Below are positions 1-11,480 of a DNA stretch of 64,000 nt, in pieces. The stretch covers positions 32,656,501 to 32,720,500 of the forward strand of contig CM076148.1 of the NCBI GenBank assembly GCA_038025085.1. Reading direction: 5' to 3'. The notes under the pieces were generated by a model. That model ran no database searches. It worked only from the letters and a program-made list of their open reading frames with translations, and was not told where the DNA came from. The stretch comes from Tetragonia tetragonoides (lineage: Eukaryota > Streptophyta > Magnoliopsida > Caryophyllales > Aizoaceae). The position numbers and the translations under genes were made by a program. Positions within the stretch are counted from its first letter, which is position 1, and each line of letters opens with the position of its first letter.

Positions 1-390
1 ACCCAAAATCCTCACACACACAAAGAAGCCATGCATCAACTGAGAGGGAAGGATGTTGATAAACAGAATGCTATATTGTATAGGCTGCTTACAACATTCT
101 TTCAGAACCAGTTTTGAAAAGACCCTAGCATTCCTCTCTAACTAGATACACCAAAGTACTGCAATAATAGCGCACTCTTTCAGAGCAGCTTCTTCTCCTT
201 GCTCCATCCAAAGCCCACACGTCCCGCTTGCAAGAACTCCACACGTCAAAAGGTGGAGTTAAGGTCACTTTGAAATTTGTTCCTCTGTTCCAAAGTCATT
301 GGGTAGCTAACACATACTGGATTGATAAACTGCAATCAATGGGAAAAAAAAATGATAAGGCTTATGAAAAACCAGAAAACATAGGGGTGA

Positions 391-2875
391 TTAATTGATT
401 ATGATGTAGAACATTACATCTATAATACCCTTCTTAGCTCTGAGCTGCTGCAGACATTCCTTAAAATCCTCACGAGTCCGAATGTTTTTGTCATCTATCA
501 AATCACGAGTAGAAATGTGCAGAATGGCCTGTGCAGGGTAATACAAACAATTCTTTAAACCTTGAAACGATACTAGAAACACAATAAGCTCTTTGAGACT
601 AGCCATGTACTATATACTAAGATCCACAACCATGCACAATCCTCTTCAACTAATATAGGTCACAGAATCCATATAGAGATAAAAACAACCGAAAGCACTT
701 CTTTATTGTCTAGGGACGACAGAGGATTCATTCATAATCATATAGCTGAGCCAACATAGATGTAAATGCTCGAACACTCAAAAATTGATTCAACACACAC
801 TTAAAGCTGCATATTTATCATAACTCCACTCGAAAGAAAATCCAATAAAACAGATTCTTCACAGTAACAAAGTAACAGTCAGCTAGAGCATATTCTTGTT
901 ATATTCAATACTACCACTACTGATCCGACAGGCGGATATTATGGATTTATTGGGCATGCGACAATATAATGAAAATACCAGCAATTATTGGATGTTCAAG
1001 GGGGAAAGTGTTTCAGGCAGTTAAAGATAGAGTTTGGAGAAAATTAAAAAGGGTGGAAAGAGAAAATGCTTTCAATGGCTGGTCGTGAGGTCTTGATTAA
1101 ATCAGTGTTGCAAGCAATACCAACTTATGTTCTTGGTCTAATCTCCTTGCCAGATTATTTTGTCAAAGACATACAGAGTTCGACAGCACGTTTTTGGTGG
1201 GGACAACAGACGAACAAGAAAAGGATTCACTAGCTCTCGTGGAGCAAATGATGTCGCCAGAAATCCTGTGGAGGTATTAGGTTTCCGCCATTTGAAATCC
1301 TTTAATATTGCTTTGTTGGCCAAACATTTGTGGAGATTTTTAAATGATTCAAACTTCTTTGCTGGAGAGTTGTTGAAGGCTCGATATTTCCCTAATGGAT
1401 CAATTCTACAGGACCTTATACTTCCTAAGGGGGCAGGGGATGTGCAGATGTGGTTGGCTGGATTTTGTGGAAACTAAAAGGCGAAGAGTCGGGTATATGC
1501 CTTACTGTGGTGTGGGATTTGTGGAATTAGAAATAAAAGAACACTCAAAAAATCATCATGTGCTTGATATATAACACACAAAAGTGATTATACACACTCT
1601 TAACAGCTAGATAATTATCATAACTCCACTCAAAAACAAAACCAATACAACAGATTCTTCACAGTAACAAAGTAACAGTCAACTAGAGCATACTCTTATT
1701 ATATCTAATACTACCACTACTGATCCAACTTGATTCACTAATGAATCTTACAGAAATGTAATGAATTTCAGTGTTTCACCATACCTCAGTACACTTGAAA
1801 ACGTCTTTTTTACTCCTAGGAATGGAGAGATTGATGTCGTGCGAATACTGGAACAGTTTGTCCGTAAGTTCCCTGTAACTGAAGGATACCTGCAATGTAC
1901 ACTACATATTAGCCCAAGTAAAGCAAAGCATAACAACGACTACGGCAAGGAATTAACAAAGAAAACTTTCAACTCACCATAGATTGAGTGGAAATCCAGA
2001 AGTCAGTATTGTCCAACAGGATGTCTGTGGCTTCTGTGCAAAAGAAATGCATTCAAGCAGCACAAAAAAAAAAAAAAAAAACAAAAAACAAATCAGACAA
2101 TGAAGGAAAAAAGTAAAAAGTGAACCAAATCAAATCCAATTCAATATAATGGAAGGCAGCTTATGATATACGTTTGCTCTTACCCATCAACCTGAGTTTG
2201 AAAATGTCATCGGTTGCTACATCAGACTTGCAGTAATGGGAAAAATCCCAAACTTTTTCTCCAACATTCTTATACATCTTTGCAATTAGCCCATCATTAT
2301 CAACCATTTTCACCTGTTGAAGAAAAAAAAAAAAACAATATTGCAAATTTAGTAGGAGGACTTTAAATTAGAAGAAATAAAATAAAACAAAAATAAAAAA
2401 TTCATCATCACAATAACGAGAAAAAATGTTATATCACAATAAAAAGACAAAAAAAAAAAAAAAAAAAAAAAAGTAAAATAAACAGACAGATCCATGAACA
2501 AGTTGCCGTAAATAATCATACCGAGAGAGTGAGAATGTAGATTTTAGTATCACCACCGATGAACAGCATGTTTACGAAATCCATCAAATCACCTTCGAAA
2601 CTTACTCGCTTCTTTCGCTCCATTTCTCTCTCTTTGAAGTCGAATTTTGTTGTTTTGGGTAGGGAAATTTGTGAAGAGCAGCAGACAAACTGAGGCTTAC
2701 GGTTATATTTTTTGGTTAATTTCAAAGAAGATCCTCCATAAGATTGAGATTGAGATTGAGATTGAACAAGAATGACTTTTTGGGTTAGAGATTGAGATTG
2801 ACATTGGTATTGGGGTTTGGGTTTGGGTTGAGATTTCGACCACCCACAAAAACTCAAAGAACAAATTGTTGCCAT
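391..2875 (-). CDS. Unrecognised spliced gene, possibly plastid-targeted
   Basis: Four open blocks read as one minus-strand gene. Exon 1 is 2522-2875 (118 codons, ATG at 2875), exon 2 2192-2313, exon 3 1785-1872 and exon 4 about 391-567. Joins 1-2 and 2-3 use GT/AG sites and keep frame; the second gives FKL-RELTDKLFQYSHD. The first about 60 residues are rich in Ser, Gln and Lys and poor in acidic residues, with CCSSQ before the mature-looking part, which suggests a transit peptide (inference). A GAGATT microsatellite near 2742-2775 encodes an SQSQSQS run. Exon 4 carries DLIDDKNIRTREDFKECLQQ. I could not fit the phase of exon 3 to exon 4, so an exon may be missing or the gene is damaged. Intron 3 holds a LINE fragment on the opposite strand. 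I do not recognise the family; the LTDKLFQ helix is only faintly like PsbQ-type lumenal proteins. Confidence 0.5.
773..927 (+). repeat. Direct repeat, left copy, flanking a LINE fragment
   Basis: This segment recurs at 1538-1727, with shared blocks such as CAGATTCTTCACAGTAACAA and CTACCACTACTGATCC. The right copy has about 35 extra bases near its start. The two copies bracket the LINE fragment at 928-1537. Confidence 0.85.
928..1537 (+). mobile_element. L1-type LINE fragment (end of RT to pre-RNase H)
   Basis: Translating all frames gives a broken L1-type pol segment: DLLGMRQYNENT, then VFQAVKDRVWRKLK, then FWWGQQTNKK, then GFRHLKSFNIALLAKHLWRF and LLKARYFPNGSIL. These motifs belong to the region after the reverse transcriptase fingers in plant L1 LINEs. 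Several frameshifts separate them, and an internal deletion near 1440 joins the segment to the WGLWN-like pre-RNase H region. There is no poly-A tail and no short target duplication. It lies antisense inside an intron of the minus-strand gene. Confidence 0.85.
1538..1727 (+). repeat. Direct repeat, right copy
   Basis: Partner of 773-927. The copies differ at scattered bases and by one indel of about 35 bp, so the duplication is old. Confidence 0.85.
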
Positions 2876-3009
2876 TGTTGTTAATTTCTCTGAATTTCAC
2901 CAGCTTTTTAGGGTTTCCTTTCTCTCTCTAAAACAGTATGTTTTGATCCATCAACTAGGAGTAGTATTTTTGTTTTTGTTTGTTGTTTTTTTTTTTTTTT
3001 GTACCGTAC

Positions 3010-3720
3010 TAGTAATATCGGCCAAAGCTGACCCGGATGGATGACCCAAACAGAAATATCTGAATCCCACAAAGGTGAATCGAAATCGAAAGTCTAACCG
3101 ACCCAAATCTAACCCGACTTAAAACCGATCCGATATAAATGACCCAAAGTGAACCGATCTAAATGTCACCCAAAAAAATAATGACTAAACCCTAATCGAA
3201 ACAAGTACAAACCCGAACCCGAATGATTGCAAGTAAAAACTTTAAGTTTTATTTCTGCTCATTTGTGTCGTTAACATAAAAATATATAGAGTCTACTTAT
3301 TGAATGAACCAACTATTTGATCAAAAATAACAAAATGAACCAGTTTTATTGTTGTTGATCCCTTACTTTTGAAGAACGCGTATTCGAACTGTTCGAGACT
3401 TACAAACATTTGTTTATTGTTTTAGAAAGGAAAATATATACAAATCATTATGTCCCATGTTTATTAATGGTAATGCAACAATAAAATAAACCCGACATGA
3501 AATCTGAACCCGAAAAGAAATGAAAACCCTGAATCTATACCCAACCCAATTTTATTTGACCTGTAATTGAATCGTATCCGAAGCATCTTGAATGAATAAA
3601 ATAAACCGAAATCGATGCTTAACCGAAACCGAATCAAACCCATACAAGCGAAATGGAAAATGATCTGAACCAAACCCCATTCGAACTACTCGTTTACTAG
3701 GTTTTAGTAATCAAACCCAA
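3010..3720. repeat. Degenerate CCGAACC-type intergenic repeat
   Basis: Short variants of ACCCGAACC, AACCGATCC and ACCCGACTT recur over 3010-3240 and 3485-3712 with AT-rich DNA between. This is a common texture of plant intergenic DNA. The 69-codon minus-strand reading frame here is a by-product of the repeat. I see no gene between 2900 and 4500. Confidence 0.6.
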
Positions 3721-4559
3721 CTAAACATATTTACTCTTTTTTTTTTATTGTGAATATTCTTTTTACTTATGAAAACCAATATTTACATACGATTTTACAT
3801 GTTCCTTTTCTCATACGTATTATAAATGCATCTCGCCTTCAATGCTGCGAATTGGATGGTATATATAAAAGTTTTTATTTTTTTAAGACGTAACAAAGAG
3901 TTAATTTTTAAAAAAAATATTTGAGGAGATTTTTTAAAACTCTAGAGGTCTATAATCACAATTCAAACTCTATTTTTCATTATCCTAAGTTTTAATTTAT
4001 TTATTTAGCTTTAAATTCTTACTTACATGGTATTCCAAGACACTAGTTTGTAAGCCTGTGTATTAAACGGGTTTAGTAAAAGGTTTGTGGTTAATATTCC
4101 ATTAAATAACGAAATGCAAAAAACATTATCCTTAATATCTCATCAATAGTCCTTATGGGAAAAAATGTATAATTTTAAGAATTTCCTATGCCTTCAAAGT
4201 ACTACCCTTCCCTGGGGTATGCTTGAAGTCGCGCCTACGTTGTGGTAGGGTGTCCGGTAAAATTTTGGTGAGGGCAATCAAACTTTTTTTGGCTCCATAA
4301 TTGGGCTGCATCACCCACTTGAACATGATGCTTTTGCAACCTCTAGGTAAGGAGAAAATTGGCAAAACTGTAGCAGATTACTAGAATGGTGAGCAGTAGA
4401 GATGGGATGAGTTAGTTCTCTCATAAATTACCGCAGGATACGTTGAACCTTATAACATCGCATAGGGTCACCAATTCTCTCGTTTCCCATGACCAACTTG
4501 CCAAGGGAGTAACCACCTCTGGCAACTTCTAGGTAAAGTCGGCGTTGGAGATCATCAAG

Positions 4560-5000
4560 GATGATGAGATGAGCACTGCAGATAATAGATGGCGATGGAG
4601 ATATATGGAAGGTTACGGCTTCTCAACGAGTTCGAAATTTCTTATGGTTGGCAGTTCATGATAGTTTCCTGTCAAACTCAAACCGCAAGAGACGACAGTG
4701 ACGACACATTGCTACTGATGCGTTGGGTTAGTATTGCAGGCACTTTGATGAGTCGGGTCTCCACATGCTGCGTGATTGCCCGGCAGCTAGAGAGGTTTGG
4801 AATGACATCTTGCCCACGGAACTGAAAGCTAATTTCTAACTCCTCGTTGAACGAGTAGATTTTTGGTAACATTCAAAAGAACAACGGGTGGGCAACAGTT
4901 TTTACCACCACCCTTTGGTGGCTATGGCGGTGGCAAAACGCTAGGATGCTCGGGGACTCTAGTGATATTTCCACCGCAACATGGTGTCTTTGTGCAAGCA
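4560..5000 (+). mobile_element. LINE fragment (zf-RVT region)
   Basis: Across two frames the sequence reads RVRNFLWLAVHDSFLSNSN, then CRHFDESGLHMLRDCPAARE and VWNDILP. This is the zinc-binding region between reverse transcriptase and RNase H of plant L1-type LINEs, with the Cys/His pattern partly kept. Stops and frameshifts interrupt it. The 78-codon plus-strand frame here is in the wrong register. Confidence 0.75.
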
Positions 5001-5059
5001 AGAGCATTTGAGTAAAGTGACGCTTGGTAGGAATAAAAGACAAAGGGTCGAGGAGCTAA

Positions 5060-5215
5060 ATGATGTTCAGTTCAATTCAATGGTGTTGAGTTCAATTCAA
5101 TGGTGTTGAGTTCAGAAACATGCTTTTTGTCTCACATATCAAGTTGTGTCCAATTCAGTTCAATAGTGTACAGTTTAGTAATGTTGAATTCAGTTCAGTT
5201 CAGTACAGTTAGGTT
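5060..5215 (+). repeat. GTTCAGTTCAATT-type simple repeat
   Basis: Variants of TTGAGTTCAATTCAATGGTG and CAGTTCAGT recur with irregular spacing. No coding potential. Confidence 0.7.
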
Positions 5216-5906
5216 ATGGTAAGTTCAGCTCTAACAAACGCACCCTCAAACTCCAGTCTAGTGGCTTGTATGAACGAAGTATTGAATGCTAAGGTCTTAT
5301 ATGACCACTTTTCAACGCCGATGGTCTACGTAGCCAAGATAGACATCGTTAATGGCTTACATGACCGTTGTTGTTTTACAAACTATATATGAACCTTGTT
5401 TGACTTAAATAATATGACTCTCGTCTCACCAAAAGTTATGAAAAATAGGTCGTATAGATCAATCACCGAAAACTTGACAAAACAAACCCCTTAGGTAATA
5501 TATGATCGTGGCTATTAGCAAGATGATATCGGCGTCTTGCCAACACGACCCCTCCCAAATTCCGCAACTGTAGTACTATATTACAAATATGTAGAGAGTT
5601 GTCAAAAATTAAATCGACCTGAAAATTCCGCTCCAATTTTTTAGGGTCCTGTTAAAACTTTTTCGACTCTAACCATTTTACAACCCGATAAAATGAACTA
5701 AAAAGTGGATCTAATAAAAAAATCAATCCTTACTCAAACAAAATCGACCTCAAAGTGACCCGACTCGTAACTCATTGGGTCGACTCGTAACTCATTGGGC
5801 CGACTCGTTTGACAGTTCTACCAAAAAATTCTTGAGCTACAACAATTTGAATAAAAAAATCGATCAAAAACAAAAAAAGTATACTACCCAATTTAAAATA
5901 AAACAT

Positions 5907-6000
5907 AAATTACAAAACATGTTTTACCTTATATTCTTTTCTTGATATAATAAAAATTAAATTACAAAACATGTTTTACCTTATATTCTTTTCTCGATAT
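5907..6000 (+). repeat. 42-bp direct repeat, two copies
   Basis: Copies at 5907-5948 and 5959-6000 differ by one base near the end (CTTGATAT versus CTCGATAT), separated by 10 bp. Confidence 0.85.
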
Positions 6001-6071
6001 GTAATGTCTAATACAATTTCCTTAGGAAGTATTTGCAGCACGAAATCAATATTATAACCAGTGTATTAGAA

Positions 6072-6437
6072 TCAGAAATAGTGTGATTTCCTCAAATATA
6101 CATCATTTACAAACTAATTCCCAAATTAGCTTCGATTCAAAACTATTTCCGCACATATACACCACGTAGGATCGGAAAGGCCACAGCGGCTTTGCCTTTC
6201 GCCAAAAAAAAAAAAAAAATTAAAAAAATTGGCAAAGCCGTTGTGGGCCACAGCGGCTTTGCCAATTATTTATTTATTTATTTATTTATTTTATTATTAT
6301 TTTTTTTTTGCGAAAGGCAAAGCCGCTATGGCCCCGATCCTACGTGGTGTATATGTGGGGAAATAGTTTTGAACCGAAGCTAATTTGAGAATTAGTTTGT
6401 GAATGATGTATATTTGAGGAAATCACACTCAGAAATA
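6072..6437. mobile_element. Foldback MITE, Mutator-type (9-bp TSD)
   Basis: The element is 6081-6428 (348 bp). Its left end GTGTGATTTCCTCAAATATA is matched in reverse complement by the right end, and the inverted arms run about 110-150 bp inward. TCAGAAATA is present at 6072-6080 and again at 6429-6437: a perfect 9-bp target duplication, the size made by Mutator-like transposases. The centre holds further nested palindromes built on GGCAAAGCCG and a (TTTA)n stretch. There is no transposase, so the element is non-autonomous. Confidence 0.9.
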
Positions 6438-6599
6438 AGACCAAAAAAGAAAGCATACTACAACTTTGATATGATCCATTTAAAAATGATTAACCTCCGA
6501 GATGAAAACAAGCCGATGAAACCTTGTTATTTTTTTATTTTTTTGTTTTGGTAGGTAAATGAAACCTCGTTAGCATTAGCAAATTATAACAACGAGTCA

Positions 6600-7375
6600 A
6601 CGACCATGGGGTAACTAAATGGATACTTTATTAGGGGAGGGTGAGATGTGACAACTTTTGACATGAGACAAAAGTTTAATAGTTGTGTCATCTCATGGTC
6701 CGGGCCTCTTAAGACTCAAGACATACATGTAGGCGCAATGTGTCATGGTCTGCACCATCACAGCTGAGTGGAAGCGTCATGGGCGCTCAGTTGCTCGATC
6801 AAGTGTATTGCGGACGGGCGTGAGCGAGGTTGCGACTAGGTGTTGTGTTCAGTCAAGTGTGTCGGGCTTTGGAATATCCGAACAAAGTGTGAAGTTTCTC
6901 GAACAATGATGAGCGCAGGACTTCCTTGGAGATGGAAAGGTCCTATCAGATCAGAGGTCGAGTATGAAAGTTATGTAGCTTTGATATTCGCTTATGTCAG
7001 TTGGGCTAAACTATATAAGACTCTTTAGGCGCGCCTATAAATGAAAGGAGCATTTTATGGGGACGCCTTGAAGCCAGATGGCATTCGAGGGCGGTGTGCC
7101 GAGGAAGCTTGTCAGTGAGATCAGTCTTCGGTCGACGGAGAGCAACGTTGCACGCACACAAGATGCGATGATTGCGAGTGGTTGGTTGAAATTAGAAACA
7201 AGATGGTTTGATGATGGTTCAGTGCCAAGACGAAAGGTGTCAACACTAAGACACGATGAGAATTTGGAGTATGGAACAAACATGATGCGAGATCTTTGAA
7301 ATGTCCGTTTGGAGTGTCAGCATAGGAAAGCGACTAGTATCTCAAATAAGGAGCAATATGCCAATATGTGAAGGG
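6600..7375. other. Unassigned, less AT-rich stretch
   Basis: This block is richer in G+C than its surroundings and has short open frames on both strands (for example 7078-7299 plus). None reads like a known family. It could be an eroded LTR or internal region of a retroelement, but I found no repeat partner in this window. Confidence 0.3.
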
Positions 7376-7509
7376 ATCATTTCGCGGTGAAAAATTTAGG
7401 ACCGTCACACGATATGTAGGCGAGTGAAGCAAACCCTAACAATTTATCTACTTTGCGACAAGTCTTGATCCAACCGAACCCAACTCTAAACAAAAATTTA
7501 AGCGTCTTA

Positions 7510-7544
<35 letters not shown>

Positions 7545-8285
7545 TGGTATGATTACTTCTAAATACATGCATATGTCACAAATTACATCTACATGATATA
7601 CATTTGGAGTTTGGACTATTAAATGATAGGAGTAGCTTGCTATAGGTCATAGGTGTGTGTGTTCAAGCGTAGTCAAGAAAGAAGGTAAGAATAGAAGAAA
7701 ATAACATTGTTGATATTTGCTTTCCCAATCACCCATAAAACTCTGTCTCTGATAGTACTATGTAAGAGGAAGAGTGTGGATTGGACTTTTGCCAGTCTTC
7801 CCTTTCCCATGATACATAATATTGCGCTTCTCGATACAAAATATTTGATACGGGACAGCTGCAAGTCTGCAACTCTTGCTCTACTTTACAGTATTACAAT
7901 TTACAGCCCACAGGTGGCCTGCACTTTGCCCAGTCACATTTCGATTGTTCAACACTCCACCCCACCTAACACAAACGTTTTCCTTCTTTTTCGTTCACCC
8001 ACCTCTCTCCAGACATTTTCACAAATGGATTACCCAATTTTCATATTTTTTTTTTTTTATGGCAACCAACTTTTCATTTCAAGCACAAGAATGGCTGAAC
8101 CCATCATCATAATTACCTTCATTGAACATGCGCCTCAGGTACCTTCTTGTATCATTCCTATATATATATGTGTGCCCAAATATATGACATACTATGTGCT
8201 GCTTATTTGAACATGATTTAAGATTGTTGCTTATATAGCAGTATTGTAATATTTTTTTTTTTCTTTGGGTTCATATGTTTGCTGT

Positions 8286-8359
8286 GTACCTGCCCCAGAA
8301 TTCTTTTTCGAGTACCATGCCCCAGAATTCTTTTTTGAGTACCATGCCCCAGAATTCTT
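8286..8359 (+). repeat. 26-27 bp tandem repeat, about 2.8 copies
   Basis: The unit GTACC(A)TGCCCCAGAATTCTT recurs at 8286, 8312 and 8339. Confidence 0.85.
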
Positions 8360-8516
8360 ATTCCCAGTTAGTTCATCACTTGATTGTTATTTTTTTGAAA
8401 GAGGGTCTGACAGTTTACATGAATTTGATGACCTGAGGTTTTAGTTTTTAATTCCCAGTTAGTTCATCACTTGATTTGTGATCACCATATGACAGATTGA
8501 CAATTCATTGATCCAT

Positions 8517-8572
8517 TTGAGATTAGCCTCATGTAGTTTTGAGATTAGCCTCATGTAGTTTTGAGATTAGCC
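8517..8572 (+). repeat. 22-bp tandem repeat, about 2.6 copies
   Basis: GATTAGCCTCATGTAGTTTT repeats from 8521, 8543 and 8565. A separate 25-bp motif (TTCCCAGTTAGTTCATCACT) is also present twice nearby, around 8361 and 8451. Confidence 0.85.
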
Positions 8573-9391
8573 AAGAGTTGGTTTAATGTAGGTCAGCTAG
8601 AATGACAAGTACATGGTTTAGATGAGCAGCTTCTATAATCTGTAATCTGATCTGAAATTCTAAGTTTGGTTTCTCGCTTCTGAAATTTGTTGCTTTCAAT
8701 ACTAGAAGTAGATTGAAAGAGTTGATGATGTGCTTCTGACGTGCAATAGATGGCGTATGTGTAGGTAAATGTTGGATTCCACAATCAATCATAAAGAGTA
8801 ATATTGTAGATGAGTGTTGAACTCCATAAACAATAGAGGGTACTAAGATATTGTTCATCTAATTTAATCATCATGTTCTTTTCTGGTACCTTCAGTACTC
8901 TGTCTCATATATTGCAAGTTGATAGCATTTCTCACTCCCCAGTCCCCACCCAAGTGTATTTACATATGAGAAAAATCATTGACCACACTCTACATTAATC
9001 TAAATAGGTTTCAAATCGTCTGAGGCTTTCTTCAACATGATGCATCTGTCTATTATTATGCTTATGGGAACTGGTTCGTTATGTTGAACACCTTGGAAGG
9101 CAATTGTACAGATGATGAGATTGGTCTTCCCGCTTGCTGGATTAAGTCAACATTAGTCACAAAAGTGAATTGAGTTAAAAACTTGCTTATACTAGATTAT
9201 CCAAAACCTAACGCACATAACAGGATATCTTTATTTCCATAGCAGATTTGTGATTGTGGTTCTAGCGATATAGAGACGAGTTTAGGTTATGGTCTTAAAC
9301 TTATACTAACAACACACCCTTTTTAATTGTACATAATATCTACTTATTTTCTGTTAGAAAGTATTTCAAATTGAAAGTATGAATTCTGCAG

Positions 9392-9512
9392 GATGACCTT
9401 GAACTTTAAGGCAACAGACGACACAAGCTTATTCATGCTTACAACATTTACAGAAGATGCTGAAAGTATTCTTGGCATTGATGCTGTGGAGTTGTTTGAC
9501 ATGAATAATAAG
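9392..9512 (+). pseudogene. Isolated exon resembling a replication protein A C-terminal OB domain
   Basis: A 121-nt block with an AG acceptor before it (CTGCAG) and a GT donor after it. It encodes MTLNFKATDDTSLFM, then LTTFTEDAESILG and a VELFDMNN tail. The pattern DDT, then a FxxDAExxLG core, is typical of the C-terminal OB fold of RPA1-like proteins in plants, including the RPA-like proteins carried by Helitrons. No matching neighbouring exon is evident. A partial, damaged copy (TTCTTGGCATGGATGCTGTG) recurs near 10021. Whether it came from a gene or a transposon cannot be told here. Confidence 0.45.
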
Positions 9513-11077
9513 GTCCCAAACCTAATCTTTTTATTTATTTATTTATGTATTATTTATATCAAATTAGTTTGCTGTCTATCTACTATTTAAGTACATTTTT
9601 TTCTTAACCCACTCGGTGAGTGTTGGCTTCATATGAACAGTTAGTTTAGTTGGTGGAACACACACACCAAGTGCGTTAGTTACTGAGTTCACCCCCTTAT
9701 CTTAGAGCTTTTGGTTGTATTCCATGATCTTGAGTTAAAGGTTAGGAGCTAGTATGGTTGATAAAGGAATTTTAAATTTCAGAAATAAAAGCTCAGTTCT
9801 GAATCTCTCGCATTAGTTGTGTGCTTCTGAACTGTTTGGGTCTTATTCAGCTATATTCTTTTTTGTGAACGTTTGTTGGTTAAGTGACTGATTACTTAAA
9901 GCAATCTTTTTAAACAGTTTTTGCCAATTTGTACTCGGGTAATGAGTCATGACTACAAACCCTACAAAAATCTCTAAATCCCATCATCACTTCTCAGACT
10001 GTCACCATTTCTGATTATGTATTCTTGGCATGGATGCTGTGGAGTTCTAGTGGAAGGACTTCCCAAACTGTCACCATTTCTGATGTAGCCAGCTCTATAT
10101 ATGATACAAAGAATCTAATGTTGCAATAGTTAAATGGTCAAGTGCTCGTCATTTGCTAATTAATCATTGCTGGAGAACATTCCCTGATGTTCTAGAAGGG
10201 CTGAGTCAGCTAGACCAGCTGCTATAGTCATTTTGTCATTCCCTAGGAGAGTTTGTTAGCACCAGTTTTTAGATCATTTCCTTGACTTGTTTTGCCTATA
10301 CATAGTGTAAGAGAAGAGGCATCCAGATATTTTAATTTAAACTCTCTCCTGGCTTCGGTCTACTCTCTGTACTTCACTGGTGATCCATTTTGGAAGAAAT
10401 ATTTTATAGTGAGTGCTCAGTAAATAGTCTGAAATCCGAAATGCTTTGCTTCATTATTATAGAATTTCCTCGATTACTTTGCATTTCCTGAAATTCATTT
10501 ATTAATCCCCATGAAAATTTGATTTGATTGGAGTTTCGTCTATGATCTTGATTTGTTTTGCCTATACATAGTGTGAGTGTGTGTGTGAGCAGAGAGAAAG
10601 AGAAGAGAGATTGTGGTTTCTGCCTCTGTCTGTCTCTGTTAGTTTGTGTTGATGATCTGAGTGAGTGACTGAGTGGTACTGGTGTGTGTTATTGCTATGT
10701 TGGTTCTCTTTGATGAGCTACTGGAGGCATTATCTTAATTAATTTGTCTCCTCAAAAAATAAAAAGAAAAAGTCATGACGTTGACATTATTCTTTTTGGT
10801 GGCTTAGTGATCTACCTGAAGTGGATTGCTTGGTAATCACACAACCTCGATCATTGCCATTTGAAGATCATAAATCCAGTCTGTGTGCAAAGTTCCCCAA
10901 TCTGAGAGTGATAGACACTCTTAATTCCCAGGCAAATCCGAGTCCCTTTCAGCATGGCAAGTCATATTTTAATTCATATTAATTTTGCTGAGAAATGTTC
11001 CTTGGACTACTACATTGTACCCTGTCAGACATACACCAAGACTTGGTCAAAGAAAAACACTATGGTTTCTTAATAAT

Positions 11078-11195
11078 ATGCTAGGCCTCGGGCGCCTCAG
11101 GTGCGCCTCGCGCGTCTCAGGTGCGCCTCCTGTACGTTTATTCTCTGAGGCGCTGAGGCTGTACCCTGTTGCTTTGCCTGAGGCGCGCTTTTTAA
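11078..11195 (+). repeat. GC-rich GCGCCTCAGG motif cluster
   Basis: Imperfect copies of GGTGCGCCTC and GAGGCGC in both orientations form a short GC-rich, hairpin-prone island in AT-rich DNA. It resembles widespread short plant repeats, but the family is not identified. Confidence 0.5.
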
Positions 11196-11348
11196 AACTA
11201 AGATTGGTTTTATACTTTTATGTAAATGTGTCCATAAATTGTCTACAACGACAAGGTCGCTGTATGTATTTCCTTTCCTGCTTTACTGGCACTGGGCAAC
11301 TGCTATGATTTATTTAGTAGCACAAGGATGTAGAGAAATCATTGTGTA

Positions 11349-11480
11349 AATTTGTAGGACTGCCAGCTACTTGGTACAACTGCAAGTACCTTTTGGAAGT
11401 AGTTTACTGTATTTCTTCTAGTAGAATGGGTAGTGAACTTTGGTTCCAAATTTGTAGGACTGCCAGTTACTTGGTACAGT
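11349..11480 (+). repeat. 31-bp direct repeat, two copies
   Basis: AAATTTGTAGGACTGCCAG followed by TTACTTGGTACA occurs around 11349-11379 and 11450-11480 with one or two mismatches. Confidence 0.7.

Noticed and set aside
8091..8138. Short first-exon candidate (MAEPIIIITFIEHAPQ then GT)
   Set aside because: It would read into a stop when joined in phase to the exon at 9392, and no other partner exon was found.
7707..8210. 167-codon plus-strand open frame
   Set aside because: Composition is low-complexity (Phe/Ile/Ser/Thr runs over T-rich DNA), no domain pattern, and it crosses a plausible GT donor at 8139. Treated as chance.
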